Positions 27,623 to 35,342 of a DNA stretch of 64,000 nucleotides are shown in pieces. This stretch comes from Phycisphaerae bacterium (GTDB lineage Bacteria; Planctomycetota; Phycisphaerae; UBA1845), in NCBI GenBank assembly GCA_029260165.1, contig JAJDDT010000097.1, positions 31,935-95,934 of the forward strand. The letters run 5' to 3'. Position numbers and translations under genes: made by a program. How positions within the stretch are numbered: position 1 is the stretch's first letter; each line of letters begins with the position of its first letter. The notes beneath the pieces were generated by a model. It saw only the letters and a list, made by a program, of their open reading frames with translations, was not told where the DNA came from and did not search any database.

Positions 27623-28744
27623 TCATGATCCGTCCCCACCAAACGATTCGTATTTGACAAGCGAAGATTTCTCCACCGACGGCGGAATCACCGCGATCAC
27701 GCTTTCAAGGTCCTGCATGTTTATCGGACGTGGATCTCGACCGCCAATCGCGTCGGTAAACGGAATCGCCGCTGCACGCTGAATGATGTTTCGAATATCA
27801 GCACCACTGTAACCCTCTAATTTGTCGCACAACTCACCAAAATCGAGGTCCTCGTCTGCGGGCCTGTCACCAAAATGAATCTCCAACAATCGAAATCGAG
27901 CCGTCGCATCCGGCAGGCCAACGTACACCCTCGTATCCAAACGCCCCGGACGGAGCATGGCTTCGTCGAGCATCCACGGCTTGTTGGTGGCTCCGATAAA
28001 AAGCAACGCCCGATCCGAATCCCGATCAAACCCCTCCAACTCCTGCAAAATCTGAGGCACCACGCGTTGCATGACCGTCGACGACCCACTGCGGCGCTTC
28101 GGCACCAGCGCTTCGCACTCGTCGATGAAAATCACCGACATCGGTTCCTGCCTTGCCGCGTCGAAGAGCTTGCGAATGTTCTGCTCCGCCTCGCCGACCC
28201 ACTTGCTCATGATTTGTGCGGGGCTGATGACGAAATAGGTCGCGTTCAGCTCGAACGCGATCGCCCTGGCCATCATCGTTTTGCCCGTTCCCGGTGGACC
28301 ATACAGCAGCACACCGCCCCCGAGACCGATCCCGTATCGTTTCGCCAATTCCGGGTGCGACAATGGATAGATCATCTTGACGCGGATTTCGTGCTTCACG
28401 TCCTCAAGACCGGCGATGTCGTCGAAACCAATATTCGGTTTCTCGCGAACAATCCATTCGGACGCGTCGCTGCTGTTCTCATCTTCCCTTTCGGATTGAG
28501 CACGTCGTCCACCCGACCGTGGCGACACATGCAACCGCTCGCAATCTTTGGCCAACTCGATCAATTCCGCGGCCAATTCCTCGTGCTGCCGCCTCGCCTC
28601 GTCCGACTTCGTTTCTTCCGCCAGCGAAACCAAACACTCAGCCGCATCAATCAAGTACGCCTTCGCCGTCAGGTACTCGCCCTTCTGATAGGCAGCCACC
28701 CCCCTGGACTTGAGTCGGTCAAATGTGGAAAACGAAACTGACAT
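27623..28744 (-). CDS. Vps4/katanin-type AAA ATPase with N-terminal MIT-like domain
   Basis: 373 residues. Residues 1-72 form three helices resembling an MIT domain (AAYQKGEYLTAKAYLIDAAE), then a charged linker. The AAA core has Walker A GPPGTGKT (149-156), pore loop KWVGEAEQ (181-188), Walker B VIFIDE (204-209), sensor GATN and arginine fingers in RPGR (265-268). GYSGADIRNIIQRAA and the C-terminal helix IPPSVEKSSLVKYESF are the Vps4/katanin C-terminal signature. In eukaryotes and archaea such enzymes pull apart ESCRT-III filaments. Three ESCRT-III-like genes lie just upstream, which fits. RPGR in place of the Vps4 RRRF is more Cdc48-like. The fold is sure; the ESCRT role is inference. Confidence 0.85.
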   Translation of the reverse strand: MSVSFSTFDRLKSRGVAAYQKGEYLTAKAYLIDAAECLVSLAEETKSDEARRQHEELAAELIELAKDCERLHVSPRSGGRRAQSEREDENSSDASEWIVREKPNIGFDDIAGLEDVKHEIRVKMIYPLSHPELAKRYGIGLGGGVLLYGPPGTGKTMMARAIAFELNATYFVISPAQIMSKWVGEAEQNIRKLFDAARQEPMSVIFIDECEALVPKRRSGSSTVMQRVVPQILQELEGFDRDSDRALLFIGATNKPWMLDEAMLRPGRLDTRVYVGLPDATARFRLLEIHFGDRPADEDLDFGELCDKLEGYSGADIRNIIQRAAAIPFTDAIGGRDPRPINMQDLESVIAVIPPSVEKSSLVKYESFGGDGS

Positions 28745-28827
28745 CAGAACTATGGGGACAATCCCTATTAATATGCTAAATCAACAGCAACGCAAAATAG
28801 TGCTTTGCTACTCGTCATTCGATGATT

Positions 28828-28909
28828 GGGTGGCCCATGGCTTCAGCCGTGGGGGAGTCGAATTCGGAATTTCCTTCGAGTCCCCCACCTCTAAAGAGGT
28901 GGGCCACCC
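28828..28909 (-). repeat. 82-bp two-hairpin palindromic element, family A
   Basis: The inverse complement of the element at 18479, differing mainly in the central spacer (aattcggaatttcctt) and a few stem bases. It sits in the 256-base gap between the third ESCRT-III-like gene and the Vps4-like gene, the only large gap in that gene row, and may act there as an RNA hairpin that alters downstream expression. Nothing else is visible in the gap. Confidence 0.8.
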
Positions 28910-29000
28910 ATATGCCATCGATGCATCAAACCATCTTCCATGACACACTGGAACGACGCCCCAAAAGGACAACCAAATCGATCCTACGGGTGGTCAATCA

Positions 29001-29609
29001 CTACTTCTGCTTCTCGCCTTCTTTCTTCAACGCGCTCAACTCCGCACGCAAACCTGCCAGCTTGTCCATTTCCTTTTGATGCTCAGCCTCTGCTTCCGCG
29101 TCGATCAAACGATCGATTTCGTCGTCACTCACGACACTATCAGCATCGCTGACCTCGATATTGTCCGACGCGATCGACTCGACCGAATCGAGGAACATGT
29201 TCATCCGCTCCTCCATCGTCTCCGACTGCAACATCGCTTTTTCCCAGTCCGCCTGCGTCTTCATCAAATCCGTTTCACCGAACAATCGACCAATTTCGCT
29301 GGCCATCAAGCCCATGCTCTTGGAAAAATCCGCCGACGCCTCCGCCTGCCGCTTGATCAACAACGCGTTCTTGACCGTTAGCAACTGCCGTTCCAACATC
29401 TTCTTAACGGTGGCGGTCTTCTTCAGCGAATTGCGAATGAAGTTGTATTGCTGCGTATCGCCGATACGCTTGGCCTGCTGTGCGTTCCTGACAAAATCGT
29501 CCGTAAACTTATTCTGCTCGCGAATGGACTTCTCGATCCGCCGAATCCCCTGGCGAATTTTCATATCCCGCTCGATGCGACGCTCGTCAGCCGACTTGAA
29601 CAAACCCAT
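29001..29609 (-). CDS. ESCRT-III/Snf7-like protein with C-terminal MIM1-like motif
   Basis: 202 residues, all helix. The start MGLFKSADERR (ATG 29609, GAGG seven bases before) resembles CHMP/Snf7 N-termini. Residues 1-92 are basic and form a long helical hairpin (KIRQGIRRIEKSIREQNKF, then NSLKKTATVKKMLERQLL). From 100 the chain turns acidic, with DSVESIASDNIEVSDADS and DDEIDRLIDAEAEAE. It ends DKLAGLRAELSALKK, whose LxxELxxLK spacing matches the MIM1 motif that MIT domains grip. This basic-hairpin, acidic-tail and MIM layout is that of ESCRT-III. A PspA relative is the alternative within the same superfamily. The Vps4-like gene is next downstream. Confidence 0.7.
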   Translation of the reverse strand: MGLFKSADERRIERDMKIRQGIRRIEKSIREQNKFTDDFVRNAQQAKRIGDTQQYNFIRNSLKKTATVKKMLERQLLTVKNALLIKRQAEASADFSKSMGLMASEIGRLFGETDLMKTQADWEKAMLQSETMEERMNMFLDSVESIASDNIEVSDADSVVSDDEIDRLIDAEAEAEHQKEMDKLAGLRAELSALKKEGEKQK

Positions 29610-29633
29610 GAAAAAACCTCGCTGCAACGGCGA

Positions 29634-29828
29634 CTAATAATATTCGCGTTCCGGAATCACCATCCACAAAACGATATAGACCAATACACCCGAAAATGCC
29701 GTGAGTATTGACAACAACACATAGCCGACGCGAACAGCCGTCGGATCAATATCCAGATACTCCGCCAAACCACCACACACCCCGCCGATTTGCCGGTCCA
29801 TTTGAGATCGCCGTAGCGTTTTCGACAT
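29634..29828 (-). CDS. pspC: PspC-domain membrane protein
   Basis: 64 residues. QIGGVCGGLAEYLDIDPTAVR followed by a hydrophobic helix (VGYVLLSILTAFSGVLVYIVLWMVIP) is a complete PspC domain. In enteric bacteria PspC is an inner-membrane anchor and sensor that works with PspA, a member of the same superfamily as ESCRT-III. Here it lies 6 bases from one ESCRT-III-like gene and 13 from another, a strong link by context. GAGGG lies nine bases before the ATG. Confidence 0.93.
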   Translation of the reverse strand: MSKTLRRSQMDRQIGGVCGGLAEYLDIDPTAVRVGYVLLSILTAFSGVLVYIVLWMVIPEREYY

Positions 29829-29841
29829 GATTCAATTCCCT

Positions 29842-30453
29842 CTATTCATCGGTGGCTGCCTGCTGTTGATCGCGAACGCGACGATCCGCCTCATCAAACG
29901 CCTCGGACGTATCCGCAATGGCACCGTTGTCCATCCGCTCCCAAATACCCATCACCTCCGAGCCTGACTCGGACAATCCGCTCGAACCCTCGTCCACCTC
30001 CGCCCCAAGCCTCAACACCTCGTCAAGCCGCTCCTGATACACCTCAGCCCGAATCGAGTCCTTTTCAATCAGCTTCCCGAGCTTGAGCATGTCCCGTTCG
30101 CTCACCAAACCGAGCTTGCCGCCAATTTTGGCAGACCGATCGTGCGACTCCCGCAACATCCGCAACCGCGACACGGTGAGCAATTCCTTCGACCGCAGAT
30201 TCAACTGCCGCGCGACCATCAACTGCTCGGTCGTCTTCATCTCAAACTCTTGGGCGAGCGCCCTGCGAACCTCCGGCGTTCGCTCCGTGGCACCTGTCTC
30301 GAAAACTTTTCGCTTCTCATCCGCCAATTTCCTGATCCGCGACATCATGCGCGAGCGATCCTTCTCGATCAGCAACTCCTGCCGGCGAAGCTCCGTTCGC
30401 GACAGGTCCGCCAACCCCTTCTTCCGATTCGTCAACCAATCCAGCAAACTCAT
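29842..30453 (-). CDS. ESCRT-III/Snf7-like helical protein
   Basis: 203 residues, mostly helical. Residues 10-110 are strongly basic and read as a long hairpin (TELRRQELLIEKDRSRMMSR, then EVRRALAQEFEMKTTEQLMV, ARQLNLRSKELLTVSRLRML). Residues 118-150 give another helix, and the rest is acidic and loosely structured (EVDEGSSGLSESGSEVMGIW, AFDEADRRVRDQ). This follows ESCRT-III architecture, though the sequence match is weaker than for its two neighbours and no MIM motif is clear. It is 21 bases after the winged-helix/ESCRT-III gene and 13 before pspC, so one transcript is likely. Confidence 0.6.
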   Translation of the reverse strand: MSLLDWLTNRKKGLADLSRTELRRQELLIEKDRSRMMSRIRKLADEKRKVFETGATERTPEVRRALAQEFEMKTTEQLMVARQLNLRSKELLTVSRLRMLRESHDRSAKIGGKLGLVSERDMLKLGKLIEKDSIRAEVYQERLDEVLRLGAEVDEGSSGLSESGSEVMGIWERMDNGAIADTSEAFDEADRRVRDQQQAATDE

Positions 30454-30474
30454 TCGCCCAACACGCCTCTCATC

Positions 30475-31899
30475 TTATGACGCTTCCGGGTCCGCCCTTT
30501 TGGACGGTTGCTCTGTATCAGCCACATCCGCATCAGACGATTTCCTTTTTGCGACCGATTCCGATTTGCGAACCGGTGTCGACTCCGCAGGCTCGTCAAC
30601 CGTCTCAAATTCCTTCAGAATCGCCATCTCCTCATCACTCGTGCCGATGTCCGCCAACCCGGTCTCCAAGCTCGCCACCATGGCTGCGTCGGCGTTGAGT
30701 GTCTCAAGCATCTCTTCTGCTTTCACTGCATTTTCGGTCAGCTCCTCCGTATCGGGAAGCTGTGCCACATTGCCCTGCATGATCAACGTCAGATTGTGAA
30801 TGTCCGTCGAAATAATGTTGATCTGCTGATTCAACATGCCAGCCGTCGTGTTCTGACGGGCCACATCCTTGCGAACCTGCGCAAGCTGGGCAGCCACTCG
30901 CCGCCTGACCACGCTCGACGACGCCTCCTTTCCCTGCTTCAACAGGTCAGCCTCCCGTGTCTCCATCCTTCCAATATCTTCGTACAACCGATCACGGCGA
31001 CTCGAAAGCTGCGCCCGACGCTCAGCCAACACATTGATTTTCTCACCCTCGTCGCCCTCTTTGGCGAAGAGCTGGCGAATGCGATCCACAACGCTCATCG
31101 ATGTTTTCTCCGGTTTGGCAGCCACACCCCGATAGAGTAGCACGTCTCCGTCCTTCTGTGTCATGTAAAGTTCGGGATCTTCAGCCGCCATCTGCGCGAT
31201 GGCAGCCGACACCTCTTTTTGGGGAACATTCAATTTCGCCGACATCGTTTCCGCGGAAATTCCACCGGTCAGCAGATCGGCACTATGCGACTGGATTCGC
31301 TCCCTGACACGATCAATTTTCTGATCCGCCACCTCGGGATCAAATATTTCGAGAACATGCGCGGGCAACGACTCGTCCGGCGTGGATATCCGCCATCCCC
31401 CCTCTTTCTGCGGTTCCACAAGAACAAGCGAAACATTCGGCAGATCGATCTTGCAGCGGCGCGCATCCTCCGTGAAACCGCTCGGCGCGCAAATACCGAT
31501 GATGTGCGGCGTCGCGTCATCACCCACGATACGACGGACATGCTCGATCAGCTCGGTCAGATCGATGGGTGGCGGCGTCTGCTCCGGGCTGCCAACGATA
31601 CTGTCGAGCGGGTTCAACACCGATGCGATGGCGACACCCGTTGGATTTTTGCGAAACCACCAGTTCCGCTCAAAACCGTGAATCGCGATCCTGCGGTTGT
31701 GCGGCAATTCGCCGACCTTCCTGCGATCGTAAACGCGATGATTGGCCATGATCGCCCGCAAGCGGTCACTGTCGTCATGCCTGCTGGTCTTCCAGATGGA
31801 CCCGTGAAGCTGTTTGCCCCTGGCGGACTCCAGCCGCGACTCGACAATGGCGAGATAAGCGTACTCAGCTTTGAGCATTTCGCGTGCGTGATCTTTCAT
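30475..31899 (-). CDS. winged-helix/ESCRT-III-like fusion protein
   Basis: 474 residues. The start is the ATG at 31899, which overlaps the stop of the zinc-ribbon gene by four bases. Residues 1-200 are an unrecognised mixed alpha/beta region (IAIHGFERNWW, PHIIGICAPSGFTEDAR, VSLVLVEPQKEGGWRIS). Residues 213-258 look like a winged helix (GGISAETMSAKLNVPQKEV, ELYMTQKDGDVLLYRG). From 268 (MSVVDRIRQLFAKEG) an ESCRT-III-like core follows: a basic hairpin (RRRVAAQLAQVRKDVARQN), QQINIISTDIHNLTLIMQG, then acidic helices (AVKAEEMLETLNADAAMVAS, SDEEMAILKEFE) and a charged tail. Winged helix plus ESCRT-III recalls eukaryotic CHMP7. Function inferred. Confidence 0.65.
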   Translation of the reverse strand: MKDHAREMLKAEYAYLAIVESRLESARGKQLHGSIWKTSRHDDSDRLRAIMANHRVYDRRKVGELPHNRRIAIHGFERNWWFRKNPTGVAIASVLNPLDSIVGSPEQTPPPIDLTELIEHVRRIVGDDATPHIIGICAPSGFTEDARRCKIDLPNVSLVLVEPQKEGGWRISTPDESLPAHVLEIFDPEVADQKIDRVRERIQSHSADLLTGGISAETMSAKLNVPQKEVSAAIAQMAAEDPELYMTQKDGDVLLYRGVAAKPEKTSMSVVDRIRQLFAKEGDEGEKINVLAERRAQLSSRRDRLYEDIGRMETREADLLKQGKEASSSVVRRRVAAQLAQVRKDVARQNTTAGMLNQQINIISTDIHNLTLIMQGNVAQLPDTEELTENAVKAEEMLETLNADAAMVASLETGLADIGTSDEEMAILKEFETVDEPAESTPVRKSESVAKRKSSDADVADTEQPSKRADPEAS

Positions 31900-32114
31900 G
31901 TCAGTCGTTGCCCACAACGCGCACAATACCGTGCCCGTCGCTCATTGGTCGCACCGCACCGCGGGCGAGTGCATAGTCTTGAACTAACGTGCGGTTGTCG
32001 ATGGCGTTCCTTTTCAATCGCATGCGACCCCCAAAAGACCGACCGAATCAATTTGAAAAACACAAACGCGACCGCCAGGAACAGAGAACCGACAAACAGG
32101 ACAAACACCAGCAT
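31896..32114 (-). CDS. one-TM zinc-ribbon protein
   Basis: About 72 residues from the ATG at 32114; a TTG at 32132 would add six. One long hydrophobic helix (MLVFVLFVGSLFLAVAFVFF) is followed by a basic stretch and a zinc ribbon, CTRPRCGATNERRARYCARC. It lies 42 bases after the kinase gene and its stop overlaps the next start, so it is translated in step with the winged-helix/ESCRT-III protein. It may anchor that protein or the kinase, whose C-terminus has two similar ribbons, at the membrane. Confidence 0.65.
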   Translation of the reverse strand: MLVFVLFVGSLFLAVAFVFFKLIRSVFWGSHAIEKERHRQPHVSSRLCTRPRCGATNERRARYCARCGQRLT

Positions 32115-32156
32115 CGCACCAAAAGCCGCCAACGCAGTGTCACCAACCCTTTCGCA

Positions 32157-33188
32157 TCACGACGATCTTACCCGCAAGTCGTTCCCGCAAAAAATACAAA
32201 ACCGATCGGACGCCCCGACAAAACCATCGCACCGCTGACACCGCGGAACGTGCTCGACCACCTGAACCCCGCAATGAGTGCAATACTGATCGTCCGCCTT
32301 GACGCGTTCGTTGCACGCGGGACATTTTCCCGCACGGCGCGACGATGGTGGAATCGGCGGCGGTGTGGCTGCCGCAGCCCCAGCGATCGCCTGCTGCATG
32401 TTACGCGCGTTCGTGAATCGCCGATCGAGCCGAACGTAGCAACGTCTGAACACATCATCCAACCAGCCCGGGACATCAGGGCGAAGATCGCTCGGCATCT
32501 CCGCACCATGAGGCCTGGACCCCGTCAACATCTCAAACAACACAATACCGCACGAGTACAAATCCGCCCGACCGTCAACGTCGCGTCCTTCCTTGTGCTC
32601 CGGAGCCATGTACGCCAACGTCCCGCCGATACCCGTCTCGCCGTCCTCGCCCACGCTCCCCGACTGCATGATCGACTGAGCTGTCACCCCACCGGCCCGA
32701 CCAAGCCCGAAATCCGTGACCTTCACGCACTGCTCGGTAATCAGGTCCAATTCATCCAAACCACGCGTCAGCAGGATATTCGCCGGCTTGACGTCCCGAT
32801 GGATCACGCCCGCCTCATGCGCAACAGCCAGCGCATTTAACACCCCACGCATGATCGCCACCGCCGCGTGGATCGGCAGCCCGTTCGGATGCGCGTCGAG
32901 CGTTTCCCGCACCGACGCACCCTCCACCAGTTCCATCACCAGGTAAGGCGGATCGCCATACGGATCGAGGTCGATCGCCCGCACAATGTTCGGATGACGC
33001 AACCCGTGAATCGTCACACCTTCACGCCGCAGATTCTGCACGAAATCCGCGTTGGTCGGGATTTTGATCGCGACCATCTCATCGAAGACGTGGTGCTTCG
33101 CACGCCACACCTGCCCGAAGCTTCCCGATCCAATCGGTGCTTCAAGCAGATAGTTGCTTATCCGATCACCTTTTTGCGACAACGTCAT
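32157..33188 (-). CDS. Hanks-type Ser/Thr kinase with C-terminal double zinc ribbon
   Basis: 343 residues. The kinase domain has the glycine loop GSGSFG (20-25), the ATP lysine in VAIKIP (42), HRDVKPAN (130-137), DFGLGRA (159-165) and APE (195-197), so it should be active. A short proline-rich linker leads to two zinc ribbons, CPACNERVKADDQYCTHC and CQRCDGFVGASDRFCIFC. No transmembrane helix is present. I use the ATG at 33188 and not the TTG at 33200. It stands close to the head of the ESCRT-like gene row, with 33 bases from the membrane-protein gene upstream and 24 to the coding part ahead, and could control it by phosphorylation; the targets are unknown. Confidence 0.9.
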   Translation of the reverse strand: MTLSQKGDRISNYLLEAPIGSGSFGQVWRAKHHVFDEMVAIKIPTNADFVQNLRREGVTIHGLRHPNIVRAIDLDPYGDPPYLVMELVEGASVRETLDAHPNGLPIHAAVAIMRGVLNALAVAHEAGVIHRDVKPANILLTRGLDELDLITEQCVKVTDFGLGRAGGVTAQSIMQSGSVGEDGETGIGGTLAYMAPEHKEGRDVDGRADLYSCGIVLFEMLTGSRPHGAEMPSDLRPDVPGWLDDVFRRCYVRLDRRFTNARNMQQAIAGAAAATPPPIPPSSRRAGKCPACNERVKADDQYCTHCGVQVVEHVPRCQRCDGFVGASDRFCIFCGNDLRVRSS

Positions 33189-33221
33189 TTCCGTCCACAA
33201 GACAAAATAGAAAAACCCTCC

Positions 33222-33629
33222 TCACGCGGCGTCATCAATCCTCTCAGCCACGAAATCGCACACCAGGAAATTATAAACACCCGCCGCAAGGAAACCAACG
33301 ATGAGCACGACCCACCCGATCGCGTTCGGAACACTCCATCCGCAAAGCCACAACGCCACAACCACATCGACCACCATCAACACGACGAGCAATACTGCAC
33401 TCGCCGCGTTCGAATCCGCCTTCACAACCCTGGCCGTCAGAAAAAACATCCCCCAGGGCAACGCTGTCGCGAATCCAATCCAGAGAATCGCCCCTTTCAC
33501 CGCCGCCCACAACGCCTTCGCATCGTCCGGGTGATTCCAGAACCAGATCAAGGACGCCCCAACGCCAACGACCAGAATCGCGCTAAGCACCTTGCCACCA
33601 ACATATTTCGACGCCGTCGCCCACATCAT
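33222..33629 (-). CDS. small polytopic membrane protein
   Basis: About 135 residues with four hydrophobic segments (VLSAILVVGVGASLIWFW, GAILWIGFATALPWGMFFL, AVLLVVLMVVDVVVALWLC, NAIGWVVLIVGFLAAGVYN) and a short acidic C-terminus (AERIDDAA). I take the ATG at 33629; a TTG at 33647 is also in frame. Not recognised. It lies 33 bases ahead of the kinase gene on the same strand and may be the first gene of that transcript. The 171 bases upstream, to the GGDEF gene, should hold the promoter, but I find no convincing hexamers. Confidence 0.55.
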   Translation of the reverse strand: MMWATASKYVGGKVLSAILVVGVGASLIWFWNHPDDAKALWAAVKGAILWIGFATALPWGMFFLTARVVKADSNAASAVLLVVLMVVDVVVALWLCGWSVPNAIGWVVLIVGFLAAGVYNFLVCDFVAERIDDAA

Positions 33630-33800
33630 CTCAAACCCACACTCCAAATCCTGTCACGAGAACAACCCACCACCTGTATCCTACCACGCCCGCACGAACG
33701 CGGCGATTACAAAGAACACGCCAACCTGGAATGGGCAAAACGCGCACACACCGTGCGCCGATCGCGACCCATCCCCCTATTCGTAATTCCACGGCGATTA

Positions 33801-35165
33801 TTACAAGGCCAGATCAGCCGATACCACACGATTCTTACCCAGACCCTTGGCGTTGTACAACGCTTCGTCAGCCGCCTGAATCAACGCGTTCGCCGACGGT
33901 ATCGCAAGGCGCGACAGACATGAAATTCCCACACTGAGCGTGACCGCAGGCCCCTCAAAATCCGTCGCCTGGTCATGCTCAAATCGATCAATAATGCGCG
34001 CAGCCAACACATGCGCATCGGCGCAACCCGCGCCCGGCATCAGCACGACGAACTCGTCCCCACCGAATCGCGCTGCAACGTCCGTCGCGCGAAGAGCCGT
34101 CAAAATGCTCCGAGCCGTAGCGCCAAGAACCTTGTCACCATACGGATGCCCCAGCGTGTCGTTAACATTCTTGAAATCATCAACGTCGAGCATCAACAAC
34201 GTAACGTCACTACCAAACCGGTCCGCCTCAGCCAATCGACGCACCAACTCCTCGTTGAAGTGACGCCTGTTATACAATCCTGTCAACGGATCCCGGGCAG
34301 CCAACTCGCGCAGCTGAGCAGTACGCTCTTTCACACGCCGCTCCAGTTGAGAATTGAGCGACGCAATTTCCTCCTGCTTGCGCTGCACACGGTCCGCCAT
34401 CTCATTGAACCGACCCGCCAACAGGCCTATCTCATCCCGGCTTTGAATATCAACACGCGCGTGAAGATCACCCCCGGAAAATCGCTCCGCGGCGGATGCC
34501 ATCACACGCAGAGGCTGCGAGACACGACGCACCCCGAGAAACGCCAACGGTATCACCAACAGCAAAATCGCGATGGCAGACCCCACCATCAGATCAGCCG
34601 TCGCATCAAACTCCTGAATTGTCGCACGTCGATCAACCCCGACCCGCAAGTAACCCGCCACCGGAGTATCAACGCCATCTCCCGCATGCCACGGCGCGAC
34701 GGGAAATGTGACCGATACAAACCTGCTCCCCTTGTCCCGGGAGGACCACTCCACGGGCGCTCCGATCAATCCATCCGCCCCATCCCGCAGAGACCCCGAC
34801 GATGGTCCGACCACCTCCCCGGCGTGCGCGATCACGTTCCCCTGAAAATCCGAAACCGTCAGAAAGGCAAACGGACCACCCTCGATCAACCCATCGAGCG
34901 TCGCCTGAATCGATCCACGACCGCCCTCCCCAACCGGTTTCGCAAGGGTGCCAGCCAGAAGACGACCACCAGTCATCACCTCGTCACGGTCCAGCCGACC
35001 CGCCATTCGCCATGCCATACGCGTGGACAAACCACAAAGAAGCGTCGTCACCACGAAAATCAGCGCAACGACCAGAACCGTCGCCCGAAACTGCAATCCC
35101 AGCAATGTGGATCGCAGGCGATCGTGCCACGCTTCCGTCCCTGATTGAGTTGAAATCACCGTCAC
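33801..35165 (-). CDS. membrane-bound diguanylate cyclase (HAMP-GGDEF)
   Basis: 454 residues. One membrane helix (VLVVALIFVVTTLLCGL) and a second at 193-213 enclose a periplasmic sensor region of about 140 residues. HAMP follows (QPLRVMASAAERFSGGDLHA), then a coiled coil (QRKQEEIASLNSQLERRVKE) and a GGDEF domain. The active site FGGDEF (367-372) is intact, and an I-site RATD lies five residues before it, so the enzyme should make cyclic-di-GMP with product inhibition. The start is GTG at 35163-35165. The ligand of the sensor region is unknown. It is the same strand as the ESCRT-like row but separated by 171 bases. Confidence 0.92.
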   Translation of the reverse strand: MTVISTQSGTEAWHDRLRSTLLGLQFRATVLVVALIFVVTTLLCGLSTRMAWRMAGRLDRDEVMTGGRLLAGTLAKPVGEGGRGSIQATLDGLIEGGPFAFLTVSDFQGNVIAHAGEVVGPSSGSLRDGADGLIGAPVEWSSRDKGSRFVSVTFPVAPWHAGDGVDTPVAGYLRVGVDRRATIQEFDATADLMVGSAIAILLLVIPLAFLGVRRVSQPLRVMASAAERFSGGDLHARVDIQSRDEIGLLAGRFNEMADRVQRKQEEIASLNSQLERRVKERTAQLRELAARDPLTGLYNRRHFNEELVRRLAEADRFGSDVTLLMLDVDDFKNVNDTLGHPYGDKVLGATARSILTALRATDVAARFGGDEFVVLMPGAGCADAHVLAARIIDRFEHDQATDFEGPAVTLSVGISCLSRLAIPSANALIQAADEALYNAKGLGKNRVVSADLAL

Positions 35166-35342
35166 GGCTCGAACGTCCGATGCTCACACTGAAAACATGC
35201 CCGTACCCGCGCCGACAACGACATCAGCAACGTCCGGTATCGATCATGTGTTCATCGGCAGTCCGGCGATGCGGCTGGATTCCTACGGACCGCGACCCTC
35301 GAAGTGTCACCATCGTCCGATAATATGAAGCTAATACATTGG

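Noticed and set aside
28745..29000. A second small gene in the gap before the Vps4-like gene
   Set aside because: The short frames there only translate the palindromic repeat; no ribosome site or coding pattern.
29001..29609. Plain PspA identity for the third helical protein
   Set aside because: The 202-residue length, acidic C-terminal half and MIM1-like end fit ESCRT-III better than canonical PspA, though both belong to one superfamily, so I keep the broader call.
31219..32238. Plus-strand open frame opposite the winged-helix/ESCRT-III gene
   Set aside because: Arg-rich low-complexity product antisense to a gene tied into a translated row by a four-base overlap.
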